A stretch of DNA of 64,000 nt from Pseudomonas viridiflava (GTDB taxonomy: Bacteria; Pseudomonadota; Gammaproteobacteria; Pseudomonadales; Pseudomonadaceae): NCBI RefSeq assembly GCF_900573885.1, contig NZ_UPSE01000166.1, positions 1 to 64,000 on the forward strand, written 5' to 3'. Made by a program: the position numbers and the translations under genes. A model generated the notes under the pieces. That model saw nothing but the letters and a program-made list of their open reading frames with translations. It was not told the origin of the DNA and ran no database searches. Shown piece by piece: positions 7,917-16,096 of this stretch (its first letter is position 1; every line of letters begins with the position of its first letter).

Positions 7917-8786
7917 TTAACGCCAGTCTTCACGAACTCGCGTAAGCCCTTCCTGCGCAACCGACGCTACTAATTGCCCGGCGCGATTGAAAATGCTGCC
8001 GCGCGCAAAACCGCGGCCATTGCCCGACCACGGGCTGTCCATCGCATATAACAGCCAGTCATCCATGCGCAGATCGGCGTGGAACCACAGCGAATGATCA
8101 AGACTGGCCACTTGCATGAACTTCTGGAATACCGATACGCCGTGGGGCTGCATCGAAGTGGTCAGCAAGTTGAAATCCGAGGCGTAACCGAGCAGGTATT
8201 TGTGCAGCTGGCGTTCATCGGGCAGGGTGCCGTCGGCACGGAACCACACGTACTTCACCGGCTCGCGCACCTGCGGCGCGAACGGGTTCGCAGCGGTTAC
8301 CGGGCGAATTTCGATGGGCTTGGGGCTGGTGGCGCGTTCGAGCATACGCGGCGGGATGAACTCGGCGGCCAGCGCGGCCAGCTCGGTTTCCGACTTGAGT
8401 TCTTCCGGGCCGGGCACGTCGGGCATCTGCAACTGATGGCTGAGGCCTTCTTCGTCGGTCTGGAACGAGGCGCTGCAGGTGAAAATCGGCGCGCCTTTTT
8501 GAATGGCCGTTACTCGGCGCGTACTGAAGCTGCCGCCATCACGCACACGGTCCACCAGGTACACCACCGGCAGGCTGGCATCGCCCGGGCGCAAAAAATA
8601 GCCGTGCAAGGAATGCACATGACGCTCGGCATCCACCGTCTGGCTGGCGGCCGACACACACTGGCCGAGCACCTGGCCGCCGTAAAGTTGCCGAAAACCA
8701 AGGTCCTGGCTAACGCCACGGAACATATTTTCCTCGATCTGCTCCAGGCTCAGCAGGGCCACCAGATCATCGAGTAATTGGCTCAT
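7917..8786 (-). CDS. tesB: Acyl-CoA thioesterase II
   Basis: A 289-residue double-hotdog thioesterase of the TesB family, which hydrolyses medium- and long-chain acyl-CoA to free fatty acid and CoA in the cytoplasm. Family landmarks are FRGVSQDLG and YGGQVLGQ near the N-terminus, HSLHGYFLRPGD, the RDGGSFSTRRVTA block, the ASLDHSLWFH segment with the catalytic Asp, and the C-terminal VASVAQEGLTR with the catalytic Gln. Length matches the family (about 285–290). It is encoded convergently to nothing and divergently from nothing: the next gene upstream (GNAT) runs the same way, 112 bp away. Confidence 0.93.
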   Translation of the reverse strand: MSQLLDDLVALLSLEQIEENMFRGVSQDLGFRQLYGGQVLGQCVSAASQTVDAERHVHSLHGYFLRPGDASLPVVYLVDRVRDGGSFSTRRVTAIQKGAPIFTCSASFQTDEEGLSHQLQMPDVPGPEELKSETELAALAAEFIPPRMLERATSPKPIEIRPVTAANPFAPQVREPVKYVWFRADGTLPDERQLHKYLLGYASDFNLLTTSMQPHGVSVFQKFMQVASLDHSLWFHADLRMDDWLLYAMDSPWSGNGRGFARGSIFNRAGQLVASVAQEGLTRVREDWR

Positions 8787-8898
8787 CGGTCATTCCTCAT
8801 CACGCATTATTCAGGCGGATGGAATGGTAAAGGCTTTGCCGGCGGATGTCGGCCACTGCGCAAAAAAAGGCCCATGACCATCGGTCCAACGTCAGCGG

Positions 8899-9471
8899 CT
8901 ATTGCGCCAACCAGTGCGCGCGGCTGATTCGGTAGAGCACATGCGCACTCAACCGGTGTGCCGCCGGCAGGTTCGGATGCTTGAAGTCATCAGCCGGATC
9001 ACGCTGCATGCCAATGCGCTCCATCACCCCGCGCGACGCCCGGTTCGCCGGCACGGTAAACGCCACTACTTCCGGCAACTGCAAACGCTCGAAGGCGCAG
9101 GCCAAGGACGCCCGCGCCGCCTCACTGGCAAAGCCCTGCCGCCAGCTCCCACGGGCCAGACGCCAGCCTATTTCGATGGTCGGGCCATGAGACCGGCAAA
9201 ACGGCGCATCGAAGCCCACCAGCCCCAGCCCGGTAAAGCCAATAAAGGCGCCGGTGTCTTTACGCTCCAAAGCCCACAAACCAAAGCCGTGCTCGGCAAA
9301 ATGCGCGCGCACTCGCGCCATCAGCGCGGCGGCCTCGGCGGTGCTCTGGGTGGCGGGGAAATAACGCATCACCTCGGCATCGGCGACCATCTCGGCGAAG
9401 GGCTGCAAATCTTCATTGCGCCAGGTGCGCAGCAGCAAACGCTCGGTGTGCAGTTCAATCGGTTCAATCAT
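8899..9471 (-). CDS. GNAT-family N-acetyltransferase (RimJ/RimL-like)
   Basis: A 190-residue acetyltransferase of the RimJ/RimL/YdaF type. It opens with the usual ELHTERLLLRTWRNEDL strand. The acetyl-CoA site lies in IGWRLARGSWRQGFASEAARA, and VPANRASRGVMERIGM precedes the C-terminal strand. The acceptor (protein N-terminus, ribosomal protein or small amine) cannot be assigned. It is divergent from the HDAC-like gene, with 82 bp between the starts. Confidence 0.82.
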   Translation of the reverse strand: MIEPIELHTERLLLRTWRNEDLQPFAEMVADAEVMRYFPATQSTAEAAALMARVRAHFAEHGFGLWALERKDTGAFIGFTGLGLVGFDAPFCRSHGPTIEIGWRLARGSWRQGFASEAARASLACAFERLQLPEVVAFTVPANRASRGVMERIGMQRDPADDFKHPNLPAAHRLSAHVLYRISRAHWLAQ

Positions 9472-9553
9472 GCCGGCTTTCCTTAACAGTACCTGGCTTG
9501 AGGTCGCCCGGTGGGGCGGGGATACTGGCGACCTCTTTTTCCTGGTTCAACGT

Positions 9554-10468
9554 ATGCGTGTGCCCCTGGTCTACCACGACGACTACAGCCCGCCCTTCCC
9601 GGCCAACCATCGTTTTCCGATGGAAAAATTCCGTCTGTTGCGTGACCACTTGGTAGACAGCGGCCTGACCACAGATGCGCAACTTATTCGCCCCGACATC
9701 TGCCCTGCCGACATTCTCGCCCTCGCCCACGAGCCCAGCTACATCGAGCGGTTTATCAGCGGCAACCTCAGCCACGACGAACAACGCCGCCTCGGCCTGC
9801 CCTGGAGCCCGGAACTGGCAAGGCGCACCGTGCGCGCGGTGGGCGGCTCGATACTCACCGCCGAACTGGCGCTGCAACATGGGCTCGCCTGCCACCTGGC
9901 GGGCGGCACGCACCACGCCCATTACGACCACGCCGCCGGTTTCTGCATTTTCAACGACCTGGCCATTATCAGCCGTTACCTGCTGGAAGCCGGGCGAGTG
10001 AACTGCGTACTGATCTTCGACTGCGACGTGCACCAGGGCGACGGCACCGCGCGCATTCTGGCCGACACGGCGGATGCCATCACCGTGTCGCTGCACTGCG
10101 AAAAGAACTTTCCCGCACGAAAAGCTCAAAGCGATTGGGACATTCCGCTGCCCATGGGCATGGGTGATGCGGATTACCTTCGAGTGGTCGACGACACCCT
10201 CAATTATCTGCTGCCGCTGTATCAACCCGATTTGGTGCTGTACGACGCCGGCGTCGACGTGCACAAAGACGACGCCCTCGGCTATTTGCAGCTCACCGAT
10301 CAAGGCCTGGCCGAGCGCGATGAACGCGTGCTCAGGCATTGCCTGGGGCGCGACATTCCTGTGATGGGCGTGATCGGCGGCGGCTACGACAAAGACCGCA
10401 TGGCGCTCGCGAAGCGCCATGGAATTCTTCACCACAGCGCGCAACGGGTGTGGCAAAACCACGCCTGA
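9554..10468 (+). CDS. HDAC-like (arginase/deacetylase fold) amidohydrolase
   Basis: A 304-residue zinc deacetylase of the histone-deacetylase/AcuC superfamily, probably acting on acetylated protein lysines or acetylated small amines. The catalytic pair is H120–H121 in GGTHHAHYDHAAGFC. The metal ligands are in IFDCDVHQGDGT (D158, H160) and the later LYDAGVDVH, and a terminal GGGYD loop is present. I begin at the ATG at 9554 (MRVPLVYHDDY), where homology to the family starts. The frame extends to 9416 but that part overlaps the GNAT gene on the other strand. No strong ribosome-binding site is visible before 9554. Confidence 0.85.
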   Translation: MRVPLVYHDDYSPPFPANHRFPMEKFRLLRDHLVDSGLTTDAQLIRPDICPADILALAHEPSYIERFISGNLSHDEQRRLGLPWSPELARRTVRAVGGSILTAELALQHGLACHLAGGTHHAHYDHAAGFCIFNDLAIISRYLLEAGRVNCVLIFDCDVHQGDGTARILADTADAITVSLHCEKNFPARKAQSDWDIPLPMGMGDADYLRVVDDTLNYLLPLYQPDLVLYDAGVDVHKDDALGYLQLTDQGLAERDERVLRHCLGRDIPVMGVIGGGYDKDRMALAKRHGILHHSAQRVWQNHA

Positions 10469-10496
10469 CTACGCGCCAAAAGGCACATTCGAAATC

Positions 10497-11114
10497 ATGT
10501 ACTACGGAGAAAAATTCAACGCCTGGACCCACCTCGTCGGCGCCGTGCTGGCCGGCATTGGCGCGGTGTGGCTGCTGGTATTGGCGAGCGTTACCGGCGA
10601 TGTGTGGAAGATTGTCGGCGTGGCAATCTACGGCGTCACCCTGGTGTTGCTCTACAGCGTCTCGACCGTGTACCACAGCGTGCGCGGGCCGGGAAAACGC
10701 GTGCTGCAAAAGCTTGATCACCTGTCGATTTACCTGCTGATCGCCGGCAGTTACACACCGTTCTGCCTGATCACGCTGCGCGGCCCGTGGGGCTGGACCT
10801 TGTTCGGCATCGTCTGGGGCCTGGCCGTGATCGGCATGTTGCAGGAAATAAAACCGCGCTCTGAAGCACGGGTGCTGTCGCTGGTCATTTACGCGGTAAT
10901 GGGCTGGATCGTGCTTATCGCCGTCAAACCGCTGATCGCCGCCCTTGGCCTCACCGGTTTCAAGTGGCTGGCCGCCGGTGGCGTGCTGTACACGGTCGGC
11001 ATCATCTTCTTCGCCTTCGACAGCCGCTTTCGCCATTGGCATGGGATCTGGCATTTGTTCGTGATCGCCGGAAGCCTGCTGCACTTTGTGGCGATATTTT
11101 TTTACGTACTGTGA
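10497..11114 (+). CDS. trhA: Hemolysin III / TrhA family membrane protein
   Basis: A 205-residue integral membrane protein with about seven hydrophobic segments. Conserved PAQR/hemolysin-III residues are in NAWTHLVGAVLA, SVSTVYHSV, KLDHLSIYLLIAGSYTPF and the C-terminal HWHGIWHLFVIAGSLLHF. Homologues such as E. coli TrhA are linked to membrane-lipid homeostasis; the hemolysin label is historical. Start 10497 is preferred over 10419, which would add 26 hydrophilic residues overlapping the upstream coding end. The family normally begins just before the Y-G-E-K-F-N-A segment. Confidence 0.85.
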   Translation: MYYGEKFNAWTHLVGAVLAGIGAVWLLVLASVTGDVWKIVGVAIYGVTLVLLYSVSTVYHSVRGPGKRVLQKLDHLSIYLLIAGSYTPFCLITLRGPWGWTLFGIVWGLAVIGMLQEIKPRSEARVLSLVIYAVMGWIVLIAVKPLIAALGLTGFKWLAAGGVLYTVGIIFFAFDSRFRHWHGIWHLFVIAGSLLHFVAIFFYVL

Positions 11115-11241
11115 GGGCCGCAATTTTCGTTGACGACTTGAAGGTGGTTCAACGCCTTCGCGCTTCTTCAACCTGATCGCACGGGGCAAGCTGCCCTGCA
11201 CTGCCATCGCGCAGCCCATTGGTTGAACAGGAAGCCCCGCC

Positions 11242-12327
11242 ATGAAACACCGCGCCCATCTATTTCGCACCGGCGCCAGCGCCGCCTTGCTGGCCGTTAG
11301 CATCAGCGCTTTCAACAGTGCCGTCGCCGCGCCGAACACTGGCGACCTGGAAGTGGTCGCCGAACTGCCGATGCGCCCCGGCAACGTCACACCGGCGCCT
11401 GGCAACCGCGTATTCGCCACCGTGCACCCGCTCGACGCACCGAACGCCGCGCAACTGATCGAAATTACCGACCGCACCCACTTCATACCCTGGCCCAGCA
11501 GCGAGCTGCAGCGCGGCACGGCCCAAGCCAGCGACGAAAAGATCGACTCGCCGCTGGGCATCGTCGTCGACGGCAAGAACCGGCTGTGGATCACCGACAT
11601 GGGCCTGAACCTCGGCAAAACCCGCCTGTGGGCCTTCGATGTCGCCGGCGGTAAAGAGCTGTACCGAATTGAACTGCCAGAGGCCGTCGCGCCCAAAGGC
11701 AGCTTCGTGCAGGACCTGGCCGTGGACGACACGGCCGGCTGGATTTACCTCGCCGATATCGCCAACCCCGGTTTGATCGCCGTGGAAATCGCCAGCGGCA
11801 AAGCCCGGCGTTTCGGCGGCCATCCCGCGCTGCAAGCCGAGGCGGACGCGAAGATGGTCATTGGCGGCAAGGCGATCCAGTTCCAGGGCAAGCCAGCCAG
11901 CGTAGCGGTGAACCCGCTGAGCTTGTCGGCCGATCGCAGCACCCTGTTCTTCGGCGCCATGAATGGCAGAACCTGGTACTCCGTACCGACCCAACTGCTG
12001 CGCGACGGTGCCAGCGACGAGCAGGTTGGCGCCGCGATCAAACGGGTAGGCGCCAAACCGATTTCCGACGGCGCCGCGACCGACGCCCAGGGCCGGCATT
12101 TCTTCACCAACGTCACTGACGGTGGCATCGACGTACTCAATACCGACGGCACCTTGAAGCCGCTGGTACGCGACGCCCGCCTCGACTGGCCAGACAGCGT
12201 GCACACCAGCGACAACGGCTGGCTGTACATCTCCGTCAACCAGCTCTACAAAACCCCGGCCTTCAGCGGCGCGCAAGACGGCGGCAAACCGCCTTACCTG
12301 GTAATGCGCGTGTGGCCGGGCAAATAA
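11242..12327 (+). CDS. Exported major-royal-jelly-protein-like (yellow family) beta-propeller
   Basis: A 361-residue protein with a signal peptide (about residues 1–29, ending AVAA|PNTG). A beta-propeller related to MRJP/Yellow and SMP-30 proteins follows. Recognisable blocks include IDSPLGIVVDGKNRLWITDMG, VQDLAVDDTAGWIYLADI, PLSLSADRSTLFFGAMNGRTWY, PISDGAATDAQGRHFFTNV and WPDSVHTSDNGWLYISVNQL. The bacterial relatives are periplasmic and of uncertain function; lactone hydrolysis or ligand binding is possible but not shown. AGGAAG lies nine bases before the ATG. It stands alone between the TrhA and glutaminase-like genes. Confidence 0.8.
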   Translation: MKHRAHLFRTGASAALLAVSISAFNSAVAAPNTGDLEVVAELPMRPGNVTPAPGNRVFATVHPLDAPNAAQLIEITDRTHFIPWPSSELQRGTAQASDEKIDSPLGIVVDGKNRLWITDMGLNLGKTRLWAFDVAGGKELYRIELPEAVAPKGSFVQDLAVDDTAGWIYLADIANPGLIAVEIASGKARRFGGHPALQAEADAKMVIGGKAIQFQGKPASVAVNPLSLSADRSTLFFGAMNGRTWYSVPTQLLRDGASDEQVGAAIKRVGAKPISDGAATDAQGRHFFTNVTDGGIDVLNTDGTLKPLVRDARLDWPDSVHTSDNGWLYISVNQLYKTPAFSGAQDGGKPPYLVMRVWPGK

Positions 12328-12373
12328 ATACACACCAGCCATAGCGTTGGCGACTGCAATGGCATCGACGGTT

Positions 12374-12404
12374 GCGTAGGGTTAGGCTTGGCCTGACCCT
12401 ACGC
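12374..12404 (+). promoter_or_regulatory. Strong hairpin in the leader of the glutaminase-like gene
   Basis: GCGTAGGGT (12374–12382) pairs with ACCCTACGC (12396–12404), and the inner TAGGC/GCCTG extends the stem to about 14 bp around a TTG triloop. It ends 16 bases before the ATG at 12421, next to the CGGAG ribosome-binding site. It lacks a T-run, so it may be an intergenic palindrome, mRNA end protector or translational element. The inner TAGGCT could also be a −10 box. Confidence 0.5.
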
Positions 12405-12420
12405 ACGGAGCCCAGCTGCC

Positions 12421-13119
12421 ATGACCACCCTGCACATCGGCCTGATCGGCGACTACAACCCCGACGTCATCGCCCATCAGGCGATCCCCAAAGCCCTGGC
12501 GCTGGCCGGCGCTGCGGCTGGCGTGCACGTCGAACCGCAGTGGCTGGCCACCGACAGCCTCAACGGCCATAAACACCTGGCTGAATACCACGGCTTGTGG
12601 GCGGTACCCGCCACACCCTACCGCGACATGGACGGCGCACTCTTCGCCATCCGCTACGCCCGTGAAAAGCATGTGCCGTTCTTCGGCAGCTGTGGCGGCT
12701 TCCAGCACGCCCTGCTCGAATACGCCCGTAACGTGGTGGGCTGGGCCGATGCCGAACACGCGGAAACCCATCCCGATGGCAAACGGCTGGTCATCACCCC
12801 GCTGAGCTGCGAGCTGGTGGAAGTCAGTGGCGACATCAGGTTTGCGCTGGATTCGTGCCTCGCGGACGCCTACGGCACCCTGCATACCACCGAGGGCTAC
12901 CACTGTCGCTACGGCCTGAACCCGGACTTCACCGCTGCCCTGAAAGGCAGCCCGTTGCACATCACCGCCTGGGACAACGAGGGCGACGCCCGAGGCATCG
13001 AGCTGCAAAACCATCCCTTCTTCGTCGCCACCCTGTTCCAGCCAGAACGCGCCGGACTTCAAGGCCAGACGCCGCCCATTATCAAAGCGTTTATAGAGGC
13101 GGCGCATCGGCAGGATTGA
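12421..13119 (+). CDS. CTP-synthase C-terminal-like class I glutamine amidotransferase homologue
   Basis: A 232-residue stand-alone protein related to the glutaminase domain of CTP synthase (the CTP synthase C-terminal-region-related family). N-terminal IGLIGDYNPD, the oxyanion/nucleophile block FFGSCGGFQHALLEYARNV (Cys91) and the EGYHCRYGLNPDF segment are typical. The usual catalytic H-P-E is replaced by Q207-P-E209 in FVATLFQPER, so the standard Cys-His-Glu triad is incomplete. I believe this replacement is shared by relatives but cannot verify it. Some members of this family are selenoproteins; here position 91 is an ordinary Cys. There is no synthase domain nearby, and the function is unknown. 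Confidence 0.8.
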   Translation: MTTLHIGLIGDYNPDVIAHQAIPKALALAGAAAGVHVEPQWLATDSLNGHKHLAEYHGLWAVPATPYRDMDGALFAIRYAREKHVPFFGSCGGFQHALLEYARNVVGWADAEHAETHPDGKRLVITPLSCELVEVSGDIRFALDSCLADAYGTLHTTEGYHCRYGLNPDFTAALKGSPLHITAWDNEGDARGIELQNHPFFVATLFQPERAGLQGQTPPIIKAFIEAAHRQD

Positions 13120-13167
13120 TCTGGCGCCCGCCGGTTTCCGCTGCCGCGGATTCGACGTTTACAGTAA

Positions 13168-13217
13168 TCGCGGCTGAAGCCGCTCCTGCAGTTCTGTGGG
13201 AGCGGCTTCAGCCGCGA
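13168..13217. repeat. Perfect 19-bp inverted repeat (REP/BIME-like)
   Basis: TCGCGGCTGAAGCCGCTCC (13168–13186) and its exact reverse complement (13199–13217) flank a 12-base loop. It lies between two convergent genes. There is no T-run, but such a stem could stabilise mRNA 3' ends or limit read-through. The same unit recurs degenerately at 33231–33350. Confidence 0.8.
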
Positions 13218-13228
13218 GCTTTCATGAT

Positions 13229-14665
13229 CTACCCCAACTCCACCAACCCGGTCGAAAACGCCCACACCGCCACCCCTGCCACCAGCACCAACGCCCCGGC
13301 ACCCACCGCCTCCGCCCTGGAAAAAACCGCCGACTTGCGCCCACTTTCCCTGTGCGCAAACCAGAACACCGGCAACCCGACCACAAACAGCAGGCTCGAC
13401 ATCAGCACAAACTGCGGGCCTGCCGCATACAGCAACCACACCGCGTACACACTGCCCAGCACCCCGCTGCGCAGCGCCCGCCCGCGCTCGTCCATATATT
13501 TGTGCTGCAACCCGTACCGCCACAGATACGCGGTGCTAGCCAGATAGGCCGGCAAGATCATCACCCCCGTCACGCTGATCAGCCAGATCCACGCGTTCTC
13601 GGCAAACAGCACCACAAACACGATCACCTGCATCACCGCACTGGATAACCACAACGAGGGCGCCGGCGAATGAAAGCGGTTTTCGCGGGCCAGAAAACGC
13701 GGGAACACGCCGTCTTTGGCGCCGGCAAAAGGCAGCTCGGCCACCAGAATGGTCCACGCCAACCAGCAACTGAGCAGCGAGATCAGCAGCGAAACGATGA
13801 CAAAAATCGCGCCCCAACGGCCCACCAGCCGCTCAAGGATGTACGCCGCAGCGGGCTCGTCGAGCGCCGCCAGTTCCGGCTGGGTCATAAAGCCGAACGG
13901 TAAAGCCGAGAGCAGGAAATACAGCAACGTGCACACCACCAGGCCGATGTAGGTAGCCTGCCCGACCTGCTGCGGTTTACGCGCCCGGGCCGACATCACC
14001 ACCGCGCCCTCAATGCCGATAAACACCCACAGCGTGACCAGCATGGTGCTCTGCACTTGCGTGGTCACGCTGCCCAATTGCTGGCCGGCGCCCCACACGT
14101 CCAGACGAAACATGTCGGCCTTGACCATCACCGCCATGATCGCGATGGTCGCCAGCAAGCTGCCGACGTTCAATACGCTCGCCACCGAGCCCAACACCGC
14201 CGCCCGCCGCACGCCAAACAACACGGTGAAATGCATCACCCAGATCAATAGCGAAGCGCCACCGATCGACACCCAGTTCTTGCCGTCACCAAACACCGGA
14301 AACAGATAACCCAGCGACTTCATGATCAGCACGGCAAACGCCACGTTGCCGAATGCCGCGCTCAGCCAATAGCCCCACGCCACCTGAAAACCCGCGAGGT
14401 TGCCAAACCCTTCCCGCGCATAGGCATACACGCCGGCCGTAAGCTCCGGACGTTGCGTCGAAAGCAGGCGAAAACAGTTAGCCAGAAAGAACATGCCCAC
14501 CAGCGTCAGCAACCACGCGATGGCAATGGCGCCGAGGCTGGCGTGTGCCGACATGTTTTGCGGCAGGTTGAAACCGCCGCCGCCAATCATCGAACCAATC
14601 ACCACCCCGCTTAGCAAAAACAACCCAAGCTTGGCCGGTGCCGCGCCGCTCTCTTCGTTCGCCAT
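13229..14665 (-). CDS. APC-family basic amino acid/polyamine antiporter (ArcD/YjdE-like)
   Basis: A 478-residue inner-membrane transporter with about twelve transmembrane segments. The N-terminal substrate-site motif VIGSMIGGGGFNLPQN is characteristic of the arginine/ornithine and related antiporter branch (TIGR00905-like) of the APC superfamily, as is RPELTAGVYAYAREGFG. It probably exchanges arginine, ornithine, lysine or a polyamine across the membrane. No deiminase or decarboxylase gene is adjacent, so the substrate pair is not indicated by context. It converges with the glutaminase-like gene across a palindromic repeat. Confidence 0.8.
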   Translation of the reverse strand: MANEESGAAPAKLGLFLLSGVVIGSMIGGGGFNLPQNMSAHASLGAIAIAWLLTLVGMFFLANCFRLLSTQRPELTAGVYAYAREGFGNLAGFQVAWGYWLSAAFGNVAFAVLIMKSLGYLFPVFGDGKNWVSIGGASLLIWVMHFTVLFGVRRAAVLGSVASVLNVGSLLATIAIMAVMVKADMFRLDVWGAGQQLGSVTTQVQSTMLVTLWVFIGIEGAVVMSARARKPQQVGQATYIGLVVCTLLYFLLSALPFGFMTQPELAALDEPAAAYILERLVGRWGAIFVIVSLLISLLSCWLAWTILVAELPFAGAKDGVFPRFLARENRFHSPAPSLWLSSAVMQVIVFVVLFAENAWIWLISVTGVMILPAYLASTAYLWRYGLQHKYMDERGRALRSGVLGSVYAVWLLYAAGPQFVLMSSLLFVVGLPVFWFAHRESGRKSAVFSRAEAVGAGALVLVAGVAVWAFSTGLVELG

Positions 14666-14761
14666 TGGTCGTCCCCTACCCCATGAGCCCGCAGTGAGTG
14701 TAGCGGCCGTTTCTGCCCGGCTCGGTTAGAATGCCGCACTCACCAGCCGCAGCCCGTCGCC

Positions 14762-16000
14762 ATGTCCGCAACCACAGCCACTGCCACCCTGCCCGTCGTC
14801 ATCATTGGCGGCGGCCCTGCCGGTCTCATGGCCGCGGAAGTGCTGGCGCTGCGAGGAATAAACGTCGAGCTGTTCGACGCCATGCCCTCGGTCGGGCGCA
14901 AGTTCCTGCTAGCCGGCGTGGGCGGCATGAACATCACCCATTCGGAAGCCAAGCCGGCGTTTCTCAGGCGCTATGGCAACAGAGCCAACGAAGTCGGCAA
15001 GCTCCTGCAGGACTTCGATGCCGAACAACTACGCGCCTGGATTCACGGGCTGGGCATCGAGACCTTCGTCGGCACTTCCGGCCGCGTTTTCCCCACTGAC
15101 ATGAAAGCCGCCCCGCTGCTGCGCGCCTGGCTCAAACGCCTGCGCGAACACGGCGTGGCAATTCACACGCGTCAACGCTGGCTTGGCTGGCATGCCGATG
15201 GCCGTCTGCGCTTCGCCGGCACCGAGGGCGAGCAACTGATCGACGCCCGCGCCGTGGTGCTGGCATTGGGCGGCGGCAGTTGGGCGCGCCTGGGTTCCGA
15301 CGGTGCGTGGCAGGCGCTGCTGGCCGAACGCGGCGTGCCGTTGCAACCGCTACAACCGAGCAACTGCGGCTTTGAAGTGGCCGGCTGGAGCGCCGTATTC
15401 GCCGACAAATTTGCCGGCGCGCCGGTTAAATCCTGCGCCATTGCCCTACCCGGCCAGTCGCCGCGCCTGGGCGAATTCGTGGTGACAGCGCAGGGCGTGG
15501 AAGGCAGTCTGGTCTACGCCCTGTCGGCGCCCATCCGCGATGCCATCACCGACCACGGCAGCGCCACAGTCCACCTCGACCTGCTGCCGCAAAAGAGCCC
15601 CGAGCAGGTGTTGGCCCTGCTCAACAAACCCCGTGGCAGCAAATCCCTCAGCAACCACCTGCGCAGTGCGCTCGGCCTGGACGGCGTGCGTGCCGGGCTG
15701 CTGCGCGAACTAACCGACGCCGCCACCTTCGCCGACTCGACACGGCTGGCCCGAGCCATCAAAGCGCTGCCGCTCACCCTGGTGCGCACCCGCCCGCTCG
15801 ACGAAGCCATCAGCAGCGCCGGCGGCGTGCCGTTTGAAGCACTTGATGCGCGCCTGATGCTTTCCAACATGCCCGGCGTGTTCTGCGCCGGCGAAATGCT
15901 CGACTGGGAAGCGCCCACCGGTGGCTATCTGCTGACTGCTTGCTTTGCCAGCGGGCGCAGGGCGGGACTCGGGGTAATTGACTGGCTCCTTCGTCAGTAA
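14762..16000 (+). CDS. FAD-dependent oxidoreductase, HI0933/YhiN type (TIGR03862, PP4765-like)
   Basis: A 412-residue flavoprotein. An N-terminal dinucleotide-binding loop VIIGGGPAGLMAAE (about 13–26) is followed by the family block VGRKFLLAGVGGMNITHSE. GTSGRVFPTDMKAAPLLRAW and VLALGGGSWARLGSDG follow, with a C-terminal GVFCAGEMLDWEAPTGGYLL FAD-binding segment. The TIGR03862 family is named after P. putida PP_4765; no reaction is established. It is divergent from the antiporter gene. A −10-like TAGAAT at 14727–14732 lies 30 bases upstream. Confidence 0.87.
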   Translation: MSATTATATLPVVIIGGGPAGLMAAEVLALRGINVELFDAMPSVGRKFLLAGVGGMNITHSEAKPAFLRRYGNRANEVGKLLQDFDAEQLRAWIHGLGIETFVGTSGRVFPTDMKAAPLLRAWLKRLREHGVAIHTRQRWLGWHADGRLRFAGTEGEQLIDARAVVLALGGGSWARLGSDGAWQALLAERGVPLQPLQPSNCGFEVAGWSAVFADKFAGAPVKSCAIALPGQSPRLGEFVVTAQGVEGSLVYALSAPIRDAITDHGSATVHLDLLPQKSPEQVLALLNKPRGSKSLSNHLRSALGLDGVRAGLLRELTDAATFADSTRLARAIKALPLTLVRTRPLDEAISSAGGVPFEALDARLMLSNMPGVFCAGEMLDWEAPTGGYLLTACFASGRRAGLGVIDWLLRQ

Positions 16001-16096
16001 TCGAGCGGCTCGCCCTAAAAGCTTTCAGAGCGTTCCTACAGTTTCTCTCGCTTTCCCTTCTTAACGTTGACTGATACCCCGCAACGGACATCGGTC

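Noticed and set aside
10497..11114. Reading the hemolysin III gene as a toxin
   Set aside because: The family is an integral membrane PAQR-type protein tied to membrane homeostasis; the toxin name is historical.
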